Part shown: positions 34,222 to 42,096 of the stretch, piece by piece
Layout of the letters: every line of letters starts with the position of its first letter
Numbering within the stretch: position 1 is the stretch's first letter
Source of the DNA: Caldilineaceae bacterium
Lineage (GTDB): Bacteria > Chloroflexota > Anaerolineae > Caldilineales > Caldilineaceae
Assembly (NCBI GenBank): GCA_022824685.1
Contig: JAJDZJ010000020.1
Span: forward strand, 1-42,096
DNA: 42,096 nt
Direction of reading: 5' to 3'
Program-made: the position numbers and the translations under genes
Notes under the pieces: generated by a model
Seen by the model: the letters and a program-made list of their open reading frames with translations, nothing else
What the model was told of the DNA's origin: nothing
The model's database searches: none

Positions 34222-36301
34222 TTTCGGATACTTGACGCTGGTGCTTGCCCTCGTTCTATGCGCCTTTGGCATGGCAGCCGGGTATTGGGGTGGCCTGCTG
34301 GAGACAAAAGGGACAGCACTGGCTGCGACCGTTTCAAGACGGGTAGGGCCAGAAGGTGGTCCGTCGACTGCGTCGTGGAGTCATCGGTTGACGGAGAGCA
34401 GTTTCCACTCAATCTACGTTGTCAGTGTTCTGGTGGGCATCGCGGCGGTGATACTATGGTATGGGCTGCTAACTGATCAGTTTCAGATCAGCTACATCTG
34501 GAACAGCTCCGAACGAAGTCTGCCGGCATTCTACAAATTTGCCGCGATCTGGGGCGGACAGGCAGGTAGTCTTCTTTTCTGGACCCTTCTGCTTGGCCTA
34601 TTCAGCACGGCTGCGGCGCTAACGTTCCGAGATAGCCAGCGAACGCTGATGCCATACGTCAACGGGACACTGCTTGCAACGCTGCTGTTTTTTCTCGTCC
34701 TGCTGGTCTTCAGCGCCAACCCTTTTCAACAGATCGGCGTTGTGCCGACCGACGGCCGCGGGCTGAACCCACTGCTACAGAACTACTGGATGGTCATACA
34801 CCCGGTGATGCTCTATCTGGGCTGGGTTGGTCTGAGCGTACCGTTTGCCTTCGCGGTTGCAGCGCTGATGAGCAAACGGCTGGACCGGCGGTGGGTGCGG
34901 ACTGTGCGCCGGTGGACGTTGATCCCGTGGATGTTTCTTTCGGCGGGCATCATCATGGGCAGCCAGTGGGCGTACATGGAGTTGGGGTGGGGCGGCTACT
35001 GGGCGTGGGACCCCGTGGAGAACGCCAGCTTTCTGCCGTGGCTGACCGCCACTGCCTTTTTGCACAGCGTCATCATTCAGGAGCAGCGAGGCATACTGAA
35101 AGTCTGGAACGTCACACTGATCTGGTTGACCTTCACGCTGGTCATTCTGGGCACTTTTACGACGCGAAGCGGCATTCTGAGCAGTGTTCACAGTTTTGCA
35201 CAGAGCCCGGTGGGCCCATACTTTCTTGTCTTTCTTGCTGTGACCACGATTGGCTTCCTGCTGCTGCTGTATCAGCGGATGCCGTTTCTGCAGGGCGAGA
35301 ATGAGATTGACTCGATCTCCAGCCGGGAGGGAGCCTTCCTGGCCAACAACTGGTTGTTTGCGGGCGTCGCGTTCGTGGTGTTGTGGGGAACGTTTTACCC
35401 GATGTTCAGCGAAATCCTGACAAGGGAGCGGATTTCGGTGGCGGCGCCGTGGTTCAACCGGGTGGCGGGGCCCTTATTCCTTCTGTTATTCGTTCTGATG
35501 GGCGTTGGGCCGCTGATGGGGTGGCGGCGGACCGGGGCGAAGGCCTTGCGGCGCCAGTTCACCTGGCCCGTTGCCGTTGCCCTGGCTTCCGTTCCCTTCC
35601 TGCTCATCACCAGCCGCAACGTGTTTCCCGTCGTGGGATTCAGCGTCTGTATATTTGTGGCGGCGACGATTGTGCAGGAGTTTGCGCGGGGTGCGTTTGC
35701 CCGGATGCGGAGCAGAGGGGAAACGGCGGCGGCGGCGCTGTGGGGACTGATGCGTCGCAACGGCCGCCGGTATGGCGGCTATGTCATTCACTTTGGAATC
35801 GTGCTGATTGGGGTTGCGATCATTGGCAACGAGTTCTATCAGTCAACGACGCACGTCACCTTGTCTGCCGGCCAATCGGTCGAGCTGTCGGGTTACACGC
35901 TTACGTATACGGGGCTCGGTTCGGAGCAGAAAAGCAACCATACTGAAGTGAGGGCGAATCTGGTTGTGTCGGATACGGCGTCGGGGCGGTTTCTGGGACG
36001 GATTGCGCCCCGACGCAACATCTATGACAAAACGCCGGACCAACCCACAAGTGAAGTGGGGCTGCGCATGACGCCGGCCGAGGATGTCTATGTGATCCTC
36101 AATGGATGGGAAGGAGATGGCCGCAGCGCAACGTTCACTGTTTACGTAAACCCGTTGACGATGTGGATGTGGGTGGGCGGGCTGCTGGTAGTATTTGGCA
36201 CGCTTGTGAGCGTGTGGCCACATCCTCAAGCGGCGCGCGCTGGCCGCGAAGCGGCTTCCGCGTTCCCCGAAGGCGCTCGGACGGGACAGGCGGCGGCGTA
36301 A
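34211..36301 (+). CDS. ccmF: Cytochrome c-type biogenesis protein CcmF
   Basis: A 696-aa multi-spanning membrane protein of the heme-handling family, the heme lyase of System I that joins heme to apocytochrome c at the outer face of the inner membrane. The WWD-type motif [19 protein letters not shown] is at about 258-276, preceded by conserved [20 protein letters not shown] with a heme-ligand His and followed by [17 protein letters not shown]. The C-terminal part has the periplasmic domain after a late helix ([19 protein letters not shown]) and a last helix near 650. Length fits. The ATG at 34211 has a weak ribosome binding site. CcmA-E and CcmG genes are not in the window. Confidence 0.95.
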   Translation: MIFDFGYLTLVLALVLCAFGMAAGYWGGLLETKGTALAATVSRRVGPEGGPSTASWSHRLTESSFHSIYVVSVLVGIAAVILWYGLLTDQFQISYIWNSSERSLPAFYKFAAIWGGQAGSLLFWTLLLGLFSTAAALTFRDSQRTLMPYVNGTLLATLLFFLVLLVFSANPFQQIGVVPTDGRGLNPLLQNYWMVIHPVMLYLGWVGLSVPFAFAVAALMSKRLDRRWVRTVRRWTLIPWMFLSAGIIMGSQWAYMELGWGGYWAWDPVENASFLPWLTATAFLHSVIIQEQRGILKVWNVTLIWLTFTLVILGTFTTRSGILSSVHSFAQSPVGPYFLVFLAVTTIGFLLLLYQRMPFLQGENEIDSISSREGAFLANNWLFAGVAFVVLWGTFYPMFSEILTRERISVAAPWFNRVAGPLFLLLFVLMGVGPLMGWRRTGAKALRRQFTWPVAVALASVPFLLITSRNVFPVVGFSVCIFVAATIVQEFARGAFARMRSRGETAAAALWGLMRRNGRRYGGYVIHFGIVLIGVAIIGNEFYQSTTHVTLSAGQSVELSGYTLTYTGLGSEQKSNHTEVRANLVVSDTASGRFLGRIAPRRNIYDKTPDQPTSEVGLRMTPAEDVYVILNGWEGDGRSATFTVYVNPLTMWMWVGGLLVVFGTLVSVWPHPQAARAGREAASAFPEGARTGQAAA

Positions 36302-36359
36302 TGCATCGCGGTTGGCGGCTCCGAACCCGGCATCCCGTGGGAAATCCCCGTTTCGAAAC

Positions 36360-36761
36360 ATGTGGATAACGCTCATTCTGACCGGCCTGGTCGGTGTCGC
36401 GGCGGTGGGGTACGTTGTCTGGCCGCTGTTTCGGCGGACTCCTTTTGCAGTTTCACGTGAGAGGGAGGAGCTGGCGGACCTGCTCACGCGCAAGGAAGTA
36501 GCCCTAGAAGCGATCAGGGAGTTGGAGTTCGATCATCGAGTCGGCAAGATTGAAGACGGTGATTTTGAGCGCTTCAATGGGATACTGAGGCGCCGGGCAA
36601 TCAGGCTGATCGAGCATATCGAAGTCCACTACGGGAATGGCGAAGCAACGGAGTTACAGTCCGGTCAGCTGGACGAGACGCTGGAAGCGGAGATTTCCGG
36701 ACGGAGACGGGTAGAGGAAGCGGGCGCAGATGAAGGCGGCAGTGGTCTACGAGAAGAATGA
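36360..36761 (+). CDS. Small CcmI-like membrane protein
   Basis: A protein of 133 aa (149 if the TTG at 36312 is used). One N-terminal helix (MWITLILTGLVGVAAVGYVVWPLF) is followed by a cytoplasmic or periplasmic helical segment ELADLLTRKEVALEAIRELEFDHRVGKIEDGDFERF, which resembles the N-terminal part of CcmI (CycH) and related short proteins near ccm genes. The TPR domain of full CcmI is absent. The tail is acidic and variable. The ATG at 36360 is preferred because it places the helix at the N-terminus; neither start has a good ribosome binding site. It directly follows ccmF and overlaps the next gene by 32 bases. Confidence 0.7.
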   Translation: MWITLILTGLVGVAAVGYVVWPLFRRTPFAVSREREELADLLTRKEVALEAIRELEFDHRVGKIEDGDFERFNGILRRRAIRLIEHIEVHYGNGEATELQSGQLDETLEAEISGRRRVEEAGADEGGSGLREE

Positions 36762-37767
36762 GATTCGCATAGCCGAAGTGCCGAGGCCGCAGGCCGGCGC
36801 CGGGGAGGTTGTGGTGAAAGTGAGGGCGTCCGGGATCTGCGCGACGGACGTCAAGATCCTGGGCGGGACCGGGATACCGGCCGAGTTGCCTGCGATTCTG
36901 GGACATGAGGTTGCCGGTACGATTGTCCAATTGGGTTCCAGGACTGCGGCGGCGGAACTGCAACTGGGCCAGCGGGTTACGGTTTATCCGATCGCTGCGT
37001 GCGGCTCGTGCATATACTGCCGCCAAGGTCGAAACAGTTTGTGTCTGCATGAACATGGCCTGGGGCACGGAGATGACGGCGGATTTGCAGAGTATGTGCG
37101 GGTCCCGGCAGAGGTGGTTCGGCTGGGCGGCGTGGTTGACATTGGTGACATGCCATTTGACCTGGCGGCGATGGTTGAGCCGACCTCTTGTTGCATTGCG
37201 GCGGCGGACCATTGCAGGACAACTGCGGGAGACTCAGTTGTGGTGGTGGGGGCGGGTCCGTTGGGCCTGTTGCATACGATCGTGTCGACGGCCCTGGGCG
37301 CCGAGGTCGTATGCGTAGACGTAAACGACGAAAGGCTGGCCAAGGCGCAAAGTCTTGGGGCGAAGCGGGTGATCAACCCGGAGAAGGAAGAAGCCTTGAA
37401 GGCGGTGCGGGAGCTGACCGGCATCGGGGCAGACGTGGTCATCGCGGCTGTAGGCATTCCGAGGGTGATCGAGAGCTATCTGCCCTTGGTACGCAACGGC
37501 GGCATATTCAATGTGTTTGGCGGCACGCCGCGCGGGGAGATGATGACTGTGGATCCCCGCTGGCTCCACTATGGGGAGATAGTGTTGACGGGGACTTTTG
37601 CGTCGTCGGTGAGCCAGTTCCACAGAGCCTTCCGTTTTGTGAGGGAGCACACCGAGAAGATTGGCGCGGTGATTTCGCTGCGGTGCGGGTTGGATGACAT
37701 ACTGGCGGCGGTGCGGCGCGTGCAGGTAGGTGAAGGAACAAAATCGATACTGATGTTCCCAGAGTGA
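36730..37767 (+). CDS. Zinc-dependent medium-chain alcohol dehydrogenase
   Basis: A 345-aa MDR-family NAD(P)-dependent polyol/alcohol dehydrogenase. Catalytic zinc ligands lie in GICATD (Cys at about 37) and GHEVAG (His/Glu at about 58-59). The structural zinc site is the four-Cys lobe CGSCIYCRQGRNSLC at about 92-106. The Rossmann motif VVGAGPLGLLH is followed by VCVDVNDERL, whose Asp suggests NAD+ preference. It resembles sorbitol/threonine dehydrogenases; the substrate is not determined. The ATG overlaps the CcmI-like gene by 32 bases, so it is in the same transcription unit, although no functional link with cytochrome assembly is obvious. Confidence 0.93.
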   Translation: MKAAVVYEKNEIRIAEVPRPQAGAGEVVVKVRASGICATDVKILGGTGIPAELPAILGHEVAGTIVQLGSRTAAAELQLGQRVTVYPIAACGSCIYCRQGRNSLCLHEHGLGHGDDGGFAEYVRVPAEVVRLGGVVDIGDMPFDLAAMVEPTSCCIAAADHCRTTAGDSVVVVGAGPLGLLHTIVSTALGAEVVCVDVNDERLAKAQSLGAKRVINPEKEEALKAVRELTGIGADVVIAAVGIPRVIESYLPLVRNGGIFNVFGGTPRGEMMTVDPRWLHYGEIVLTGTFASSVSQFHRAFRFVREHTEKIGAVISLRCGLDDILAAVRRVQVGEGTKSILMFPE

Positions 37768-37802
37768 GATTGGTCTGAAAGATACGAGGAAGAGAGACCT
37801 GA

Positions 37803-38531
37803 ATGAGACTGAAGTGGTATGCCCATGCCTGTCTGCGCATAGAGGGAGACGGGATCTCCATCATTACAGACCCGTATACGCCGGAAAAGTCCGGATTCAG
37901 GGCCGTTACGGAGACGGCCGACATTGTCGTGCGCAGCTCCGACGACGACTCGGCGCATGCCAATGCGGCGATGATTCCGGGGGAGCCGGAGGTCGTAACG
38001 GCCACGCACATCCTGAGTTTCGGGGATGAGGGCGGGTCTGGCGAAGACGGCGCCGCATCGGGAGGCGGCGGAAACTCGACGGCTACGAGAGCGGGCATCC
38101 GGTTCACGGCGATTCCGGCGATGGAGTCGATGCGGGTGAAGCTGCAACCGCGCGACAACGCGATGTACAGATTTGAAGTCGAGGGGATGCGAATCGTTCA
38201 TTTCGGCGACGTTGGCAACCGGTTGGAGGCGTGGCAGCTGGACCGGATGGGCGAGGTGGATGTCGCGATCGTGCCAACCGGCGGCCCGCCTACAATCGAA
38301 CTGGAAGACCTGCACGATGCGCTGAAAGATCTGAGGCCGGCCGTGACTGTTCCGATGCACTATGAGCTGCCGGGCTGCAGGTTTCCCGCGATGGCCGATG
38401 TGCGGGCGTTCACGCGGCGGTATCCGGCTGGCCGCGTCCGGTGGGCCACGGAGCCGGTTGTCGAGTTGACGAGGGCGGGTCTGCCCGAGGAACCGGAAGT
38501 CCTGGTGTTGCAGGCGACGACTGCAGAGTGA
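37803..38531 (+). CDS. Metallo-beta-lactamase-fold protein with degenerate metal motif
   Basis: A 242-aa protein related to the UPF0173/YtkL-like branch. It opens with MRLKWYAHACLRIEG (conserved N-terminal His) and has FGDVGN, VAIVPTGG and VTVPMHYELPG in the proper order. The key HxHxDH loop is replaced: at about residues 43-52 the sequence reads RSSDDDSAHA, lacking the first two His. A Gly/Ser-rich insert follows (about 76-98). It may therefore be inactive, bind metal differently, or have another role. It lies 35 bp after the dehydrogenase on the same strand. Confidence 0.82.
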   Translation: MRLKWYAHACLRIEGDGISIITDPYTPEKSGFRAVTETADIVVRSSDDDSAHANAAMIPGEPEVVTATHILSFGDEGGSGEDGAASGGGGNSTATRAGIRFTAIPAMESMRVKLQPRDNAMYRFEVEGMRIVHFGDVGNRLEAWQLDRMGEVDVAIVPTGGPPTIELEDLHDALKDLRPAVTVPMHYELPGCRFPAMADVRAFTRRYPAGRVRWATEPVVELTRAGLPEEPEVLVLQATTAE

Positions 38532-38591
38532 AGGGCATTGCGCTTTCAAGATCAATGACTGGCAGTTTGCGCCGGCGAGAAGCTCGTCTGA

Positions 38592-38632
38592 ACCAGGGAG
38601 ACGCAGCGAGAGAATGGTGACGGTCTCCTGGT
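38592..38632. terminator. Hairpin between convergent genes
   Basis: ACCAGGGAGAC (38592-38602) and GTCTCCTGGT (38623-38632) form a 10-bp stem with one bulged base and a 20-base loop, lying between the stop codons of the MBL-fold gene (+) and the MFS gene (-). There is no T run, so intrinsic termination is uncertain. Confidence 0.35.
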
Positions 38633-38660
38633 CCGCATCGAGCTTTCGAGTTAAGGTAGG

Positions 38661-39914
38661 TCAGGCGGCCGGCTGTTTGTATGCGGGCCGGTTGCCGGTC
38701 AGGAGCGGGGCGGTGAGGGCCCCGGCGAGGCTGATGAAGGCGGCGGCCAGGTAGAGCCCCGTCAACCCCAACAGGCCCAATACGAGGCCGAGAATCCAAC
38801 TCCCAACCCCGATACCGAGATCGAAGGCCAGGTAGAACGCGGCCGCGGCACGGCCGCGGCGTGCGTCAGGCATTCGGTCTACGCATATCGCGATGAGGGC
38901 AGGATGGGAGACACCCGACCCGATGCCCATGAGGACGGCGCCGGCGAGTGTCAGCGGCAAGTTCGTGGCGTAGGCGAAGGCGGCCATCCCGGAGGCGTTC
39001 AGGAGCAAGGCGGGGAGCAGGACCTGGCCGCGATTGGGGCGGTCGATCAGGCGTCCGGTGAGGATGCGTGTGGCGATGATCGAGATTCCGTAGACGACGT
39101 AGGCGGGCCCTGCGGAGGCAAATTCGCGGCGTTCGGTCAGGAGAGGGAGGAAGGCAAAGAGCGCTCCAAAGCTGACGCCAAAGAGTAGGGAGGTTAGCAT
39201 GGGGCCGCGGAGTGCCGGGGGCAGTTCGATCAAGCGGGACACACTGAACGCCCCCTCATGGCTGCGGGAAGGCTGAGGAACTGCCCACCAGACGAGAAGG
39301 CCGGCCAGCAGGGACAGGACGGCGCTCAGGACGAAGGCGCTGTGGCCGATGCCGCGGCCCCAGAGCGGGCACAGGGCTGGATCGGGGCCAGTTGGGTCAG
39401 CCGCGGCGGTACACCAGGTGGGACAGGGCGCGGAAGGGCAACCGAACTGCTGGGTGAGAAGATCGAGGCCGGCGCTGACTGCCGCAGGTGTCAGCGTGAT
39501 GGCGACATTGGCGGCTGCGCCGAAGAGAGCCAGCGCGGCGCCGCGACGCTGCGCCGGCGCGAGTTCGGCGACGAGCGCGGTGGCTGATGTGGTAAAGGTG
39601 ACGTAGCCAGCGGCCTGCAGGATGCGCAGAAGGAAGAGGAGGGCCGGGTTGGCGGCGAAGCTCATCAGGAGCGCGCCGGCTGACAGCGAAACCGTGCCGA
39701 ACAGGATGACCGGGCGGCTGCCCAGTGAGTCGTTGGCGGCTCCTGCGAGCGGACGCCCGATCAGTGACGCGACGCCGAAAGCGCCTAACACGAGGCCGAT
39801 TTGCCAGTCGGGCAGGCCTTCCGCCTCCAGGTAAAGGGGGATGGGAACCAGGAGGGCGTAGAAGGCGCCGAAGAAAAGGAGGGCCGCGGACCAGACTGTC
39901 CAGTACCGGTTCAC
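38661..39914 (-). CDS. MFS transporter, probably arsenical or xenobiotic efflux
   Basis: A 417-aa major facilitator with about 12 hydrophobic segments in two halves. The N-terminal half has LPDWQIGLVLGAFGVASLIGRPLAGAANDSLGSRPVI, the typical loop 2-3 (motif A) region. A polar insert near the middle (about 165-190) is Cys/Pro-rich (CPSAPCPTWCTAA). The stop of the upstream arsM gene overlaps its start as ATGA (39911-39914), so it is translationally coupled to the arsenite methyltransferase; export of a methylated or inorganic arsenical is a reasonable inference. No ArsB, ACR3 or ArsP is present. Confidence 0.9.
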   Translation of the reverse strand: MNRYWTVWSAALLFFGAFYALLVPIPLYLEAEGLPDWQIGLVLGAFGVASLIGRPLAGAANDSLGSRPVILFGTVSLSAGALLMSFAANPALLFLLRILQAAGYVTFTTSATALVAELAPAQRRGAALALFGAAANVAITLTPAAVSAGLDLLTQQFGCPSAPCPTWCTAAADPTGPDPALCPLWGRGIGHSAFVLSAVLSLLAGLLVWWAVPQPSRSHEGAFSVSRLIELPPALRGPMLTSLLFGVSFGALFAFLPLLTERREFASAGPAYVVYGISIIATRILTGRLIDRPNRGQVLLPALLLNASGMAAFAYATNLPLTLAGAVLMGIGSGVSHPALIAICVDRMPDARRGRAAAAFYLAFDLGIGVGSWILGLVLGLLGLTGLYLAAAFISLAGALTAPLLTGNRPAYKQPAA

Positions 39915-40810
39915 CCGCGCGGCTTCCGCGCCTGAATGCCGCTGCTGGTAAAGCGCTGAAGCAGATCCTGGACTACCTCGGGCTGAAGACCGGCCAGTGT
40001 CGTAGGAATCTCGCCGTTGAAGTCGTCAGGTGTATACCTCTGCTCGATGGTGACTTCGATCTCTTCGAAGCCGGCCTCCTGCAGCAGGTGGTTGAGTTCG
40101 GATATGGTCAACGCGCCGGCTATGCAGCCGGCCCAGCTGAGGCCTGCTCGAATCTGTTCTTCGCTCACTGGCAGGCCGCTGAGGTCGCCGTCGACGACAA
40201 TGTCTGAGATTGCCAGCCGGCCGCCGGGAGACAGCACGCGATATGCCTCATTCAGGGCCTTGCTCTTGTCCGGCGTCAGGTTTACGACACAGTTGGAGAT
40301 GATAACGTCGACGGTTCCATCGGGCAGGGGCAGGTCTTCGAGGTCGCCTTTGCGGAATTTGACGTTGGCCGCGCAGGCCTTTTCGGCGTTGCGGCGGGCC
40401 AGCTCCAGCATTCTGTCGTTCATGTCGACGCCGTAGACGAAGCCGCCTGGGCCGACCTGACGGGCCGCGAGAAGAACGTCCAATCCTCCGCCAGACCCGA
40501 GATCGAGGACGGTTTCGCCGGGTTGCAGCGAGGCGATCGCGTGGGGGTTGCCACAGCCCCTGCTGCTGTTTACGGCTGCGTCGGGCAGCTGGCTCAGGTC
40601 TTCGCCTGCATAGAGGTCGCCACCGCAGCAGTCTGACGGCGCATCCCCTGTAAGCTGCAAGGCGGCCACTTCGCCATAGTGGTTCTGGACTTCGGCACGT
40701 ATTTCGGCAGGAGTGTCGCGGGAGGCGGTTTGTGGGCTCTCGTTTCCGGCACAGCAGCTTTCGGTCCGGGTCTTGTCTTTCGGATTGAGGGCGATCTGTT
40801 GGTCGGACAT
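39911..40810 (-). CDS. arsM: Arsenite S-adenosylmethionine methyltransferase
   Basis: ArsM, 299 aa from this start. It methylates As(III) to mono-, di- and trimethyl forms using SAM. The SAM motif VLDLGSGGGLD is at 101-111. Cysteines at the family's arsenic-binding places are present: C61-C62 (SDCCGG), C86 (SRGCGNP), C174 (ISNCVVNL) and C229 (WAGCIAGAL); the last three correspond to the catalytic Cys of known ArsM enzymes. An additional CC lies at 19-20. The ATG at 40810 (MSDQQIALNP) is preferred for an AAAGAG upstream, but the ATG at 40828 is possible. It lies between arsR (165 bp upstream) and the overlapping MFS gene. Confidence 0.95.
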   Translation of the reverse strand: MSDQQIALNPKDKTRTESCCAGNESPQTASRDTPAEIRAEVQNHYGEVAALQLTGDAPSDCCGGDLYAGEDLSQLPDAAVNSSRGCGNPHAIASLQPGETVLDLGSGGGLDVLLAARQVGPGGFVYGVDMNDRMLELARRNAEKACAANVKFRKGDLEDLPLPDGTVDVIISNCVVNLTPDKSKALNEAYRVLSPGGRLAISDIVVDGDLSGLPVSEEQIRAGLSWAGCIAGALTISELNHLLQEAGFEEIEVTIEQRYTPDDFNGEIPTTLAGLQPEVVQDLLQRFTSSGIQARKPRG

Positions 40811-40975
40811 AGTCGAATTCTCTTTCATATTTTGTAACTGGATGGCAGTGCCGGGTGGAACGGCAAGTCTGATGAACCTGGTCAGTCTGTGCCCTGACCT
40901 CCGTTACCCTTCATAGGAGTTGAAAGCAGGGCGGTAAAGGGGAGTAACATGGTCTGTTTCGTTGACTGTCTGGAC

Positions 40976-41368
40976 TCAATGCAACGCACGAAACGGGCCG
41001 GCTTCCAGCTGCTCCAGAAACGCGCGCAGCGGCGCGAGCCCTGATTCACAGGCGGCGTAGTAGACCCAGGTGCCTTTGCGTTTGGAGTTGACAAGCCCGG
41101 CCTGGCGAAGCACCCGGAGGTGGTGCGAAATTGTGGGTTGGGCAAGGGCAAATCGTTCTTCGATGTGACAAACGCAAAGCGGTTCTTTGCGCCGGGACAG
41201 TAGATTGAGAATTCGCAGACGGACGGGGTGGCCGATGGCTTTGAACGCTGCGGCAATTCTGTCCTCACTTTGGTGGTCGGTGAATGCAGAGATCGAATCT
41301 TCCCTTGTACGTGGATCTCTGGTTATTCCTGTGATGGATTCGCTGGTTGAATCTGGTGTCGTTGTCAT
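40976..41368 (-). CDS. arsR: ArsR-family arsenic-responsive repressor
   Basis: A 130-aa SmtB/ArsR winged-helix repressor. A variable polar N-terminus of about 35 residues precedes the core. LKAIGHPVRLRIL-type start (FKAIGHPVRLRILNLLS), the metal-binding CVC at C65/C67 (EPLCVCHIEERF) and the recognition helix LAQPTISHHLRVLRQAGLV, then the wing SKRKGTWVYYAA. The CVC motif in the alpha3 region is the classic As(III)/Sb(III) site. It is expected to repress its own promoter and the downstream arsM-MFS genes, releasing DNA when arsenite binds. Confidence 0.95.
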   Translation of the reverse strand: MTTTPDSTSESITGITRDPRTREDSISAFTDHQSEDRIAAAFKAIGHPVRLRILNLLSRRKEPLCVCHIEERFALAQPTISHHLRVLRQAGLVNSKRKGTWVYYAACESGLAPLRAFLEQLEAGPFRALH

Positions 41369-41460
41369 CAGGTTTTGGGGTTATCTGGCTGAATGAGGAC
41401 TGGGTTCTTGGCCTGGTCAAAGAGTTGGGTTGCTGACTGGTGATTTGTCGTCTGATGGGT

Positions 41461-41489
41461 ATTGTCGTTCTTATATCGAGATTTGTCAA
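41461..41489 (-). promoter_or_regulatory. Candidate arsR promoter/operator
   Basis: On the minus strand TTGACA (41484-41489), a 17-bp spacer and GACAAT (41461-41466) lie about 93 bases upstream of arsR. An imperfect inverted repeat, ATAT ... ATAT with 12 bases between (41472-41493), overlaps the -35 and is a candidate ArsR operator. Confidence 0.45.
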
Positions 41490-41509
41490 TATAGAGTGAT
41501 AGCGAATCG

Positions 41510-41945
41510 GGGCACCCCAACAAGGGTATGCGGGGGAAGGGGCTGGAGCGTGGGAATCGACTTGGGACGCGGCTGGCTGGGAGGGTGCCCAGAAGGGGCG
41601 CCCCTACAGGTAATCGCGGGGAAAGGGTTGGAAGGTGGGAATCGATTTGGGGCTTGGCTGGCGGGGAGGGCGTCCACAAGGGGCGCCCCTACAGGTGTTC
41701 GCGGGGAAAGGGTTGGAAGGTGGGAATCGACTTGGGGCTTGGCTGGCGGGGAGGGCGCCCTCAATGGGCGGTGCTGCAGGTGTTCGCGGGGAAGGGGTTG
41801 GTGGGTGGGAATCAACCTGGTGCTTGGTTGGAGGGGAGGGCGCCCACAAGGGGCGCCCCTACAGGGGTTATTCAGAGAAGGGGATGGAGGGTGGGAATCG
41901 ACCTGGGAACTGGTTGGCGGGGAGGGCGCCCACGAGGGGCGGTTG
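41510..41945. repeat. 85-bp tandem repeat array
   Basis: At least five head-to-tail units of exactly 85 bp: equivalent positions (CCCCTACAGG or variant) fall at 41516, 41601, 41686, 41771, 41856, and a truncated sixth starts at 41941. Each unit has a GGGAATCGAC block, a GGCGGGGAGGGCG block and a hairpin made of two GGGCGCCC-like palindromes around ACAAG. Some copies have lost the palindrome (41756-41780). A lone copy of the hairpin lies at 10034-10054. Long open frames through the array are by-products, since 85 is not a multiple of 3 and each unit shifts frame. Confidence 0.9.
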
Positions 41946-41960
41946 AATGTGGTATGCAGG

Positions 41961-41980
41961 CAGGGCAATCGCATCTAAAT
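41961..41980 (-). repeat. Dispersed motif, copy 3
   Basis: The reverse strand reads atttagatgcgattgccctg, one mismatch from copy 1 at 121-140. It lies just beyond the tandem array, in inverted orientation relative to copies 1 and 2. Confidence 0.5.
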
Positions 41981-42096
41981 CTGTAGGCCGATTCAGTTGA
42001 AATTGTGGCCAGAAGAAAGCGAGAATAAGTGGAAATCACCCTGCGCTTACTGAATATCGACGGGAAGACGCCGCGGATCAGGCCCTCAGTCGGCGA

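Larger units (their letters stand above)
41369..42096. other. Gene-free right end
   Basis: 728 bp with no credible complete gene. It holds the arsR promoter region, the 85-bp tandem repeat array and copy 3 of the dispersed motif. The last 68 bases could begin a frame at GTG 42029 (V-E-I-T-L-R-L-L-N-I-D-G-K), open to the window edge, but there is too little to call a gene. Confidence 0.5.

Noticed and set aside
41510..41945. Possible CRISPR array
   Set aside because: The whole 85-bp unit is repeated; there are no unique spacers between short repeats and no cas genes.
41430..41986. Several long overlapping frames on both strands (up to 182 codons)
   Set aside because: They run through the 85-bp tandem array, are compositionally repetitive, change frame with each unit and have no ribosome binding sites. 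They are by-products of GC-rich repeats.

Overview
The window looks like a chromosomal segment of a free-living or host-associated, probably uncultured bacterium of high GC (roughly 60% by eye). Two Dpp/Opp-type ABC importers with lipoproteins that carry acidic or low-complexity linkers, three phytanoyl-CoA dioxygenase-type enzymes, frequent GTG/TTG starts and G-rich intergenic repeats built on GGGCGCCC palindromes suggest Chloroflexota (Caldilineae/Anaerolineae-like). That assignment is inference. No phage, transposase, integrase, CRISPR array or rRNA was seen.

Layout. (1) 332-1864 (+): an MJ0936/YfcE-like phosphodiesterase and RNase Z. (2) 8405-1984 (-): GDP-D-rhamnose-type pair rmd and gmd, an orphan DUF4062-like protein, a Nudix hydrolase and a long PheT without PheS beside it. 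(3) 8715-10246 (+): MltG-like transglycosylase and tRNA-Leu(TAA). (4) 10692-18049 (+): a complete oligopeptide/oligosaccharide-type ABC importer in the order SBP-B-D-F-C, with 4-base overlaps between the last four genes, followed by a PhyH dioxygenase. (5) 30909-18328 (-): a 12.6 kb directon coding for an N,N-dimethylformamidase-like protein, a PhyH dioxygenase, a PfkB kinase, a second SBP, another PhyH dioxygenase, two permeases, an amidohydrolase, a Rieske protein and a SIS-domain protein. (6) 31417-38531 (+): CopA-type copper ATPase, CcmF, a CcmI-like protein, a zinc alcohol dehydrogenase and a metallo-beta-lactamase-fold protein with a degenerate metal motif. (7) 41368-38661 (-): ArsR, ArsM and an MFS transporter (arsenic detoxification). 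(8) 41510-41945: an array of 85-bp tandem repeats.

The most interesting part is the convergent pair of regions 4 and 5. The second importer has a binding protein and two permeases but no ATPase, and the only Dpp-type ATPases in the window belong to the facing operon. Around the second importer sit two PhyH-type Fe(II)/2-oxoglutarate oxygenases, an amidohydrolase overlapping a Rieske protein, a SIS/PfkB pair reminiscent of fructosamine-type catabolism, and a DMFase-like protein whose iron-ligand pattern (Tyr, Tyr, Glu) appears intact. I read this as a candidate uptake and oxidative breakdown pathway for an N-containing, possibly glycosylated or N-alkylated, organic compound. The substrate is unknown.
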